Source: Corynebacterium sp. ACRPH (GTDB taxonomy: Bacteria > Actinomycetota > Actinomycetes > Mycobacteriales > Mycobacteriaceae). From it: 64,000 nt of DNA. How positions within the stretch are numbered: position 1 is the stretch's first letter; every line of letters begins with the position of its first letter. This document shows, one piece after another, positions 25,433 through 32,061 of this stretch. Location: NCBI RefSeq assembly GCF_022347285.1, contig NZ_JAKRND010000007.1, positions 1 through 64,000 of the forward strand, in the 5' to 3' direction. Below the pieces are notes generated by a model. It ran no database searches. It saw only the letters and a list, made by a program, of their open reading frames with translations, and was not told where the DNA came from. The position numbers and the translations under genes are program-made.

Positions 25433-25637
25433 GCCATAACCGCTAGCCCGGTCGCCTTTCCGGCCGCCATGTAGATCAGCGCTATGACTCCCACTACAGC
25501 CACCGCCTCGACCGCTCCCTGCTCCCACCCGCGCGCCTCCAGCCCCCACACGTACGCCCTTCATGTTCGGTTTCCTAAGGGGAAGTAAAATATGGGTTTT
25601 CCTACACACTGCACAACCTTGGAGTACGGTGTGCCTC

Positions 25638-27302
25638 ATGAATCCCACACCCACCGACCCAACCACCAGCTCCTCCGCCAACCCATCCACATCCACCCTC
25701 CCCGCGCTAACGGAAGCTACCGCTGAGCGCCCCCTCGACCTCCTCATCGTCGGCGCCGGCCTCTCCGGCATCGACCTCGCCTACCACGTCAACAAGAACT
25801 TCCCCGGCTGGAACTGGGCCGCCGTGGACTCCAACTACGACGTCGGCGGAACCTGGGCCACCTTCCAATACCCCGGCATCCGCTCGGACTCCGACATGGC
25901 CACGTTCTCCCTCCCCTTCAAAAAGTGGCCACACAAGGGCACCCTCGGCTCCGGCAAGCAGATCCGCGACTACTGTCGCGAAGCTGCCCAGGAAATCGGC
26001 ATACTCGACCGCCTGCAACTATCTACCTGGGTCGAATCCGTGAACTTCCACACCGACCGCGGCCTCTGGGAGGTCACCATGCGCGTCGGCCGCCCCGGCC
26101 ACGCAAACTCCGAAGGCACCGACGGCTCTGACTCTGCCGCCTCCGCCAACCCCGAGCAGCCGACCATCACCACGTGGACGCGCCGCCTCCACTTCGCCAC
26201 CGGATACTACCGCCATGCTGAAGGGTTCACGGCGGAGATTGAGGGCGTCAATACCTTCGAAGGCACCGCCCTGCACCCGCAGCAATGGCCCCGCGACCTC
26301 GACGTGCGCGGCAAGAAGGTCACGGTGATCGGCTCCGGCGCGACGGCAATTACGCTGGTCCCGGCGCTGCACGCGATGGGTGCGGACGTGACGATGCTGC
26401 AGCGCACCCCCACCTACATCGCGCCGCTGCCGGAGACCGACACGATCAGCTCCCTCGTCGGCCTGGGCTTAAGCACCGAGCCCGGCAAATTCGGCCACCG
26501 CCTGGCGCGCACCCTGCACATCGGCCGCGACATGGCGCAATACCACCTGTGCCAGACCTTTCCCAGCATCGCGAAGCTCGTCTTCCGCGGCTGGAACCGC
26601 CTTTACCTGCCCGCCGACGAGGTCCGCCGCAACTTCACTCCCCCATACGGCCCGTGGGACCAGCGCGTCTGTAAGTCCCCCGGCGGCGATTTCTTCAAGG
26701 CTGTGCGCGGCGGGGCGAAGGTCGTCACCGACCACATCGAGCGCGTCGACGCCGGCGGAGTGCGGCTGCGCTCCGGCGGGTACATCGAGGCTGATGTCTT
26801 GGTGATCGCCACGGGACTACAACTTCTTGCTTTTGGTGACGCCAACTTCTCAGTCGATGGCGCCCCAGTACCCACCGAATCTCTGGTGGCTTATCGTGCC
26901 ATGATGGCTAATCGACTGCCGAACTTCTCCTACACCATCGGGTACCTGAACCAGTCGTGGACGCTGCGCGCGGACATGACCTCGCGGTACTTGGTGCAGC
27001 TGTGGAAGGACATGGATTCGCGCGGCGAGCAGTGGGCGTGCCCGGTCCTGCCCGACGGCGAGCCCGCCGACCTGCCGCTCCTGGAGATGTCCAGTGGCTA
27101 TATCCAGCGCAGCGTGGGGACTCTGCCGCGCCAGGCCGCTGGGGATCCGTGGCGGATGGAGCACGACTACATCAAGGAGCGCCGTACCTACACCAGTGCG
27201 GACAATACCCACGACATGGCCTTCGGTGTGGAGGCGCTGGAGGCGGCGGCTCCGCTGGCGGCTGGCGTCGGAGGCGGAGGGGCCGCTGAACTGCGGGTTT
27301 AG
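25638..27302 (+). CDS. Flavin-containing / Baeyer-Villiger-type monooxygenase
   Basis: 554 residues from ATG 25638 (frame open to 25563); TACGGT (25625-25630) lies 7 nt before this ATG. FAD motif LLIVGAGLSGIDLAYHV and second Rossmann motif VTVIGSGATAITLVPAL for NADPH. Between them is FEGTALHPQQWPRD, a match to the FxGxxxHxxxWP fingerprint of FMO/BVMO enzymes. Other conserved pieces: GGTWATFQYPGIRSDSD and ATGLQLLAFGD. Likely oxidises lipophilic ketones or similar substrates with O2; the substrate is unknown. It contains a GGCGTCAATA copy (26244). Confidence 0.9.
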   Translation: MNPTPTDPTTSSSANPSTSTLPALTEATAERPLDLLIVGAGLSGIDLAYHVNKNFPGWNWAAVDSNYDVGGTWATFQYPGIRSDSDMATFSLPFKKWPHKGTLGSGKQIRDYCREAAQEIGILDRLQLSTWVESVNFHTDRGLWEVTMRVGRPGHANSEGTDGSDSAASANPEQPTITTWTRRLHFATGYYRHAEGFTAEIEGVNTFEGTALHPQQWPRDLDVRGKKVTVIGSGATAITLVPALHAMGADVTMLQRTPTYIAPLPETDTISSLVGLGLSTEPGKFGHRLARTLHIGRDMAQYHLCQTFPSIAKLVFRGWNRLYLPADEVRRNFTPPYGPWDQRVCKSPGGDFFKAVRGGAKVVTDHIERVDAGGVRLRSGGYIEADVLVIATGLQLLAFGDANFSVDGAPVPTESLVAYRAMMANRLPNFSYTIGYLNQSWTLRADMTSRYLVQLWKDMDSRGEQWACPVLPDGEPADLPLLEMSSGYIQRSVGTLPRQAAGDPWRMEHDYIKERRTYTSADNTHDMAFGVEALEAAAPLAAGVGGGGAAELRV

Positions 27303-27387
27303 CACTTGCGCTGGTACTTGGGGCGCCGTGTGTGTGCTGGAATGCGGGTTTAGCAGCTGCGCCGGTACCTGGAGACACCGAATGTCC
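27286..27387 (+). repeat. 51-bp imperfect tandem duplication across the monooxygenase stop codon
   Basis: The segment beginning CTGAACTGCGGGTTTAGCA (27286) is repeated 51 bp later as CTGGAATGCGGGTTTAGCA (27337), with further similarity (GCTGGTACTTGG versus GCCGGTACCTGG). The first copy supplies the last codons and the TAG stop; the second lies outside the gene. Confidence 0.75.
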
Positions 27388-27494
27388 GCTGAGCTTCGCA
27401 GGTTGGGGTCGGCACAGAGCCTCCTGGAACTACAGGGAGCGCCCCAGGGGCTCTGGCAGACCGGCGGAGCGTGAATCCTGAGTTGCGGAGCCTT

Positions 27495-27651
27495 AAATGT
27501 CGGAAAAGTTGCATTCTGTTATCGCAAACCATTTGCAATCTTGCAAATATGCAAGTCAGCGAGTTTTCTTTGGTTCTCGGTTCCGGTGGCAATTTTAGTT
27601 TTGCAACTTTTCCGACATTTAGCCCTACGAAGTGCAACTTTTCCGACATTT
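27495..27651 (+). repeat. Fixed-geometry palindromic element, copy C (three arms)
   Basis: Left arm AAATGTCGGAAAAGTTGCA (27495-27513), core GCAAGTCAGCGAGTTTT (from 27551), right arms TGCAACTTTTCCGACATTT at 27602-27620 and 27633-27651. All spacings (56, 107, 31) equal those of copies A and B. It lies between the convergent monooxygenase and rplI genes. Confidence 0.88.
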
Positions 27652-27871
27652 AAAACCACCTACTGCAGTATCCCCAGACATTGACTGCCCCCTACTGCAA
27701 CTTCCTTAGCAATTAGCGCCACTGGCGATGGCTGCCAGGTAAAAGGGCCAGGCAATACGGTCAGGCAGTATGGCCTGACTATGCAGCCAGGCAGTGTGGT
27801 CTAGCAGTGGCCGGGCAGCCGCCGAGCAGTACCCAGGCAGTGGCCGAACATCAGAAACCGGGCAACGGAAA

Positions 27872-27899
27872 AGGCCCCACGCACGAATGCGTGGGGCCT
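27872..27899 (-). terminator. Rho-independent terminator with UUCG-type loop, minus strand
   Basis: A perfect 12-bp stem, AGGCCCCACGCA (27872-27883) with TGCGTGGGGCCT (27888-27899), encloses CGAA, which is TTCG on the minus strand. The minus strand continues with TTTT. It is placed to end transcripts from the rpsF-ssb-rplI direction, about 470 bp beyond the rplI stop, so the tandem hairpins would lie in that 3' region. Confidence 0.8.
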
Positions 27900-28129
27900 C
27901 AACCTGCTGTTGTCTAAGTTAAGTTTTTCTGGTGCGTTATAGTCGCACGCGCATCTTCGCAGCTCAGCGGCTAATTCAGCAGCCGCTTCGACGCCTAGCT
28001 GTGCAAGCATCTCGGCGGCAAGATTACCAGCTGGCCCAGCAGCTAGCACAGTAGCTAGCTTGGCAGCATGCTCAGTGGCATCTTCTGAACTCAGCGGCTC
28101 CTCGCGCAGCTCCGGGGCGTGAATGCCGC

Positions 28130-28229
28130 CGCGTGGTGTCTAAGCACGCGAACAGTGGTGTCTAATCACTAAGCATCCGATCCGTGGTGTCTAGGCACGG
28201 ATCACGCGACCTGTGGTGTCTAGGCGCAG
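28130..28229. repeat. Four tandem hairpins with constant 9-nt loop and covarying stems
   Basis: Loops on the plus strand are GTGTCTAAG, GTGTCTAAT, GTGTCTAGG and GTGTCTAGG. Stems are CGCGTG/CACGCG (28130-28150), AGTG/CACT (28154-28170), GATCCGTG/CACGGATC (28179-28203) and CTGTG/CGCAG with one G-T wobble (28211-28229). The stem sequences differ while pairing is kept. A related TTGTCTAAG at 27910 lacks a stem. It fits an RNA or single-strand hairpin recognised through its loop; function unknown. Confidence 0.75.
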
Positions 28230-28370
28230 ATCGCAGGAGCTCGCGGCGATGCCAGCCAACTGGAATGCTAGCCAGCCAAGCCAGCCAACTGAAACATCAG
28301 CCAGCCAGAGTAGGCCAACTTAATAGCCGACCATGCCAGCCAGCCGAAATGCCGGCCAAGCGGGGCGAAG

Positions 28371-28823
28371 TTACGCGGAAACGACCTCGAAACTCAGGGA
28401 TGCAACGATGCCGTCGTGCAGCTGAACGTCCACAGAGTAAACGCCGGTTGCCTTAACATCGCCCTTGCGCAGCTTGATGGTGTGCTTATCCAGGGAACGA
28501 CCGTTGGCCTTCTTCACTGCATCAACAATCTGATCTGCAGTGACGGAGCCGAAGATCTTGCCGGTCTCTGCGGTGCGGACCGCTACGGTCACGCCACTCA
28601 GGTTCTCCAGCTCTTCCTTAACCTCGCGTGCGTGATCCAGGTCGCGGATCTGTCGTGCTTCCTGCGCGCGCTTAATTCCTTCGATCTGCTTCTCAGCGCC
28701 GCGGGTAGCAACAATTGCGTAGCCGCGCGGAAGCAGGTAGTTACGTCCGTAGCCAGCCTTGACCTCTACGATGTCGCCGGGGACACCGAGCTTGTCAACG
28801 TTGGCGGTGAGGATCAGCTTCAT
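28371..28823 (-). CDS. rplI: 50S ribosomal protein L9
   Basis: 150 residues, usual length. N-terminal domain MKLILTANVDKLGVPGDIVEVKAGYGRNYLLPRGYAIVATR carries the L9 signature; a long connecting helix and a C-terminal domain follow (VAVRTAETGKIFGSVTADQIVDAV). It binds 23S rRNA at the base of the L1 stalk. Last gene of rpsF-ssb-rplI; rpsR is not in this operon. Confidence 0.98.
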   Translation of the reverse strand: MKLILTANVDKLGVPGDIVEVKAGYGRNYLLPRGYAIVATRGAEKQIEGIKRAQEARQIRDLDHAREVKEELENLSGVTVAVRTAETGKIFGSVTADQIVDAVKKANGRSLDKHTIKLRKGDVKATGVYSVDVQLHDGIVASLSFEVVSA

Positions 28824-28905
28824 GATCCAGCCTTTCGTTGTGCTTTGGTTTGACCAATTATGTTCAAAAAATTTAACGCTGACCAGCAGCTTTTAAGCTA
28901 GCCGA

Positions 28906-29550
28906 TCAGAATGGCGGCTCGTCGTCGCCATCACCAAAACCGGACTGTGGGGCAGAGTTCCACGGGTCGTCATCCATGGCCGCATTGTGGCCACCGAAGC
29001 CCTGGTTGTTCTGTCCCTGATTACCCTGGCCACCCTGGTTGCCGGCGTTCCCGCCGAAGCCGCCCTGGCCGCCACCATTACCCTGGCCACCCTGGCCCGG
29101 ACCGCCCTGGCCACCGAAGCCGCCGGCATTACCGCCGCCGAAGCCTCCGCCGCCACCAGCGTTTCCGCCCTGGCCGCCGCCACGGTATGCCTTGTTGATA
29201 TCCGCGGTAGCGAAGCGCAGCGAAGGGCCGACCTCTTCCACCTCAATCTCGAAGACGGTGCGGCGCTCGCCGTTGCGATCCTCGTAGGAACGCTGGCGCA
29301 GTCGGCCGGTCACGATCACGCGGTCGCCCTTGTTCAGGCTGTTTGCCACGTTCTCGGCTGGTTGGCGCCACACGTTGCAGGTCAAAAACAGCGGCTCGCC
29401 GTCGACGAACTGACCAGCCTGCTGGTCGTAGCGACGGGGCGTGGAGGCCACGCGGAAGTTAGCCACTGCGGCCCCGTTGGGGGTGTAGCGCAGTTCCGGA
29501 TCCGCAACGATGTTGCCGACCACGGTGATTTGGGTATCTCCCTGTGCCAT
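28906..29550 (-). CDS. ssb: Single-stranded DNA-binding protein
   Basis: 214 residues. OB-fold domain in the first about 115 ([66 protein letters not shown]), then a Gly/Gln/Asn-rich linker of about 75 residues and the acidic tip DGDDEPPF that recruits partner proteins. Protects ssDNA during replication and repair. The 138-bp gap to rpsF contains a GGCGTCAAAAAGAATAGAA motif copy (29583) near the ssb start, so an extra promoter there is possible. Confidence 0.98.
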   Translation of the reverse strand: MAQGDTQITVVGNIVADPELRYTPNGAAVANFRVASTPRRYDQQAGQFVDGEPLFLTCNVWRQPAENVANSLNKGDRVIVTGRLRQRSYEDRNGERRTVFEIEVEEVGPSLRFATADINKAYRGGGQGGNAGGGGGFGGGNAGGFGGQGGPGQGGQGNGGGQGGFGGNAGNQGGQGNQGQNNQGFGGHNAAMDDDPWNSAPQSGFGDGDDEPPF

Positions 29551-29688
29551 GTTTCTTTCCTAACGTTGTGTGGTGACGTGTGGGCGTCAAAAAGAATAGA
29601 AGCCCGAAATGGTTACTGTGGTTACAGTGCTTAGGTTAGTGGTTTAAAGGTGCCTGTACAGTCCGTTCGGAACCTGCAGCTGTGAAAG

Positions 29689-29976
29689 CTACTGGTCCTT
29701 CCGCAGCACCTTGGTGCGCAGGATCTGGTCGTTGATGTTGAGCAGGCGGTCAATTTCCAGCACGGTAGCCGACTCACACTTCAGGTCGAGAACAACGTAG
29801 ATGCCCTCTTCCTTCTTGTTGATCGGGTACTCGAGGCGACGCTTGCCCCAGATATCAACCTTTTCCACGGAACCGTTTTCCTTGCGGACAATATCCAAGT
29901 ACTTGTCCAGCGACGGGGCAACGGTGCGTTCATCCTGGGAAGGGTCGATGATGATCATCATCTCGTATTGACGCAC
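29689..29976 (-). CDS. rpsF: 30S ribosomal protein S6
   Basis: 95 residues from GTG 29976. This start is preferred because AGGAGG lies 9-11 nt upstream and the protein then begins MRQYEMMIIIDPSQDER, as in homologues; the in-frame ATG at 29985 is only 2 nt from AGGAGG. Conserved GKRRLEYPINKKEEGIYVVLDLKC. First gene of the rpsF-ssb-rplI group. Confidence 0.97.
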   Translation of the reverse strand: MRQYEMMIIIDPSQDERTVAPSLDKYLDIVRKENGSVEKVDIWGKRRLEYPINKKEEGIYVVLDLKCESATVLEIDRLLNINDQILRTKVLRKDQ

Positions 29977-30128
29977 GGACCTCATCACCTCCTATGGTCT
30001 TGTGTTTCGGCCATACCCCTTTTGGGCATGGCAGGAGGGTCGTTGCGTCAGCAACTCTCTCAGCCTACCTGGTGCCCCGCGTTTTAAGAAATGCCTCCCT
30101 CACGCCCCAAGCCGAGCCCCACGCGCCC

Positions 30129-30311
30129 CTACGCTGCAACGAATACCGCCAACCCCACCGGCACGATTGTCAGGAACAAGACGGCGAAGCTGAAAAGCGT
30201 CCACACCTGCTTCTTCGACTTGCCGTACATAAAACTCGCGAAGCTTCCGCCCACGCACAGGAATCCCACCAGCACACTGGCCATGGTGATGATAATGGTC
30301 GTGTTATCCAT
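30129..30311 (-). CDS. Small membrane protein downstream of GT87 gene
   Basis: 60 residues from ATG 30311, in which ATGGATAA overlaps the stop of the upstream glycosyltransferase gene, so translation is coupled. Two hydrophobic segments (IIITMASVLVGFLCVGGSFASFM and LFSFAVLFLTIVPVGLAVFV) around a short basic loop GKSKKQ. No family name recognised; similar small proteins are common between GT87 and rpsF in corynebacteria (recollection, not checked). Confidence 0.75.
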   Translation of the reverse strand: MDNTTIIITMASVLVGFLCVGGSFASFMYGKSKKQVWTLFSFAVLFLTIVPVGLAVFVAA

Positions 30312-32061
30312 CGTTGCTCTCTTTCTTTTCGGCGCCTTTCTTATTGACGCCCACTTCTCCGCCGGAACCATTCCCGTTCTCGCGCGCGGTCTGGTTGGTT
30401 GGCGCATCCGCAGGTGCCTCGGCTAGCGCGCCATCCTGCACCACGGCTGACTCCTCCGCTTTCGTTCCGGCTGGCACGCCATCCTGCACCTCAGCCAACT
30501 CCTCGGCCAACTCCTCGGCCAGCACTCCGGCCAGCGGGTCGCGGCCTCCGTGAGCCTCGCGGATCGGGTCCGGGCTGCGGCCCATGATCTGCCGGATGAC
30601 CAAAACCGCCATAAACACCAGCAGGCCTAGTCGGACGATGGTCACGGTATCGACCAGCCAGTGCGGCGCAGCCTGGTTCGCTGGCAGGAACTGCCACATG
30701 CGCAGGTACCAATACACAGTCTCCAATGCCGCCCAGCCAAAGACCAATCGCCAGCGGGGGAGAGCCAGCACCAGCAGCGGCACCAGCCATATGGAGTACT
30801 GCGGGCTCCACACCTTGTTTGTAATCATGAAGGCCAGCGTGGCCAGGAACGCCACCTGGCCGACCCGCGGAGTGCGCGGCGCGGCGAAGATGACCAGCCA
30901 GGCTAAAGCCAGAAGTGCGATCAGCAGCAGTACGCCTGTCAGCAGGTTGAGAGTTTCGACGCCTTCGACAGACCTGGTGGGAGACACGCCGTTCCAGGCG
31001 TCATTACCTACGATGTGCGCAATGACGGCATAGATGGTCGAGCCTTCCCAACCGCGTTCGGAGTTCAGCTTGAAGAACTGCGACCAACCTTCCGGCGCGA
31101 AGGCCATGATCGGCAGGTTAATGACCAGCCAGCTGCCGAAGGTCCAGCCGACCAGCTTCGCCAGCGGAACCCAGGCGCGTTGGCGCAGGCACAGCAGGAT
31201 CAGTGCGCCACCGATGAACGCGGGCCAGAGCTTCAGCGCCACGCCCACGCCCGTGGCCACGCCGGCCCAGCCGGGGCGCCGGTTGGCCCAGAAGACGAAG
31301 ATGGCGACGGCCGCCGCGCAGGTCAGCAGGTCGAAGTTAGTGAAGGCGTGGACGATGACCAGGGGAGAGGCCGCCATCAGGAGCGTGTCCCACACTCGGT
31401 TGCCGGTGAGTTTCGTCATCAGGCCGGTGGCGATCAGCCAGAACAGAGCCAGGAAGAATGCGTTGACTCCGAAGTAGATCGCCGCGGGAGCTACCTGCGG
31501 CAGGGGGAGGAAGTTCCACACGGCCTCCACTGGGCGCGCGATCGCGGCCATCAGCCACTGGTACAGCCCCGTGAGCACGGGGTATTCCATGTACCGCGTG
31601 ACGCCGTCGTCTACGAAGGAGGTGAAGTAGGGGAAGTCGAGGTTATCCAGCCCGCGGCCGGCATACAGGGAGATCGTGTCGGAGTAGCAGGCGGAGGTGA
31701 ATTGGCGCTTCCCGGACCAGTCCACAAAGGGGTTGCCATCGCCGTCGAAGCCGGTGCGGATGCACTGCGCCTTTTGCAACCAACCGAACACTAGGAAGGT
31801 GGCGGCGGTGGCGAGCAGAACGCGCAGGGGAGTCCACCAGTTCGCTCGGCCGATAAGGGCGTGGGCGCCGGGTGGGCCGCCGATGAAGCGGATGAATCCG
31901 CGGGCCATCGGCTCGGTGCGGGAGGGCAGCACACGCTGCTCGGCGCGCTGGCCCGCGGCCGACTGCGTGGCCTGCTCTGCGCTCGAGTCCGCGCCCCGGC
32001 TCGTGGCCGAGCCCGCGGCCGGACTCCCGGCGGTCGGTTTCCTATGGGTTGAGGATTCCAT
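30304..32061 (-). CDS. GT87-family (DUF2029) polyprenol-dependent membrane glycosyltransferase
   Basis: 585 residues with about 10-11 membrane segments. Extracytoplasmic first loop with the acidic pair region (CYSDTISLYAGRGLDNLDFPYFTSFVDDGVTRYMEYPVLTG in order), FDLLTCAAAVAIFVFWANRRPGWAGVATGVGVALKLWP and WSPQYSIWLVPLL are family features; GT87 members include the PimE mannosyltransferase. Position between ponA and rpsF matches mycobacterial Rv0051. N- and C-termini are low-complexity; the C-terminus includes GVNKKG from a dispersed-motif copy (30341). It overlaps ponA by 20 bp. The exact glycan acceptor is unknown. Confidence 0.88.
   Translation of the reverse strand: MESSTHRKPTAGSPAAGSATSRGADSSAEQATQSAAGQRAEQRVLPSRTEPMARGFIRFIGGPPGAHALIGRANWWTPLRVLLATAATFLVFGWLQKAQCIRTGFDGDGNPFVDWSGKRQFTSACYSDTISLYAGRGLDNLDFPYFTSFVDDGVTRYMEYPVLTGLYQWLMAAIARPVEAVWNFLPLPQVAPAAIYFGVNAFFLALFWLIATGLMTKLTGNRVWDTLLMAASPLVIVHAFTNFDLLTCAAAVAIFVFWANRRPGWAGVATGVGVALKLWPAFIGGALILLCLRQRAWVPLAKLVGWTFGSWLVINLPIMAFAPEGWSQFFKLNSERGWEGSTIYAVIAHIVGNDAWNGVSPTRSVEGVETLNLLTGVLLLIALLALAWLVIFAAPRTPRVGQVAFLATLAFMITNKVWSPQYSIWLVPLLVLALPRWRLVFGWAALETVYWYLRMWQFLPANQAAPHWLVDTVTIVRLGLLVFMAVLVIRQIMGRSPDPIREAHGGRDPLAGVLAEELAEELAEVQDGVPAGTKAEESAVVQDGALAEAPADAPTNQTARENGNGSGGEVGVNKKGAEKKESNDG

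Larger units (their letters stand above)
27652..28370. other. Gene-poor, repeat-rich spacer downstream of rplI
   Basis: About 720 bases with G-rich CAGGCAGT-type words (27720-27850), a strong minus-strand terminator (27872-27899), four tandem hairpins (28130-28229) and GCCAGCCAA-type simple repeats (28250-28360). A minus-strand open frame (about 28110 to 27801) is Ala-rich, with atypical codon use (many GCT and CTA), and runs through the terminator stem. It may be a gene remnant, but it is not called. Confidence 0.5.

Noticed and set aside
27801-28110. Minus-strand open frame with Ala-rich helical sequence (HAPELREEPLSSEDATEHAA...)
   Set aside because: It has atypical codon use, no clear start or ribosome site, and runs through the terminator stem at 27872-27899. 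It may be a decayed gene end but is not supported as a CDS.
28130-28229. CRISPR array
   Set aside because: The repeated part is only about 9 nt, unit spacing is irregular (about 22-30 bp), the flanks form hairpins with each copy, and no cas gene is present.
29625-29650. DtxR-like half site TTAGGTTAG between ssb and rpsF
   Set aside because: Only one half of the 19-bp palindrome matches, and iron control of this operon is not expected.
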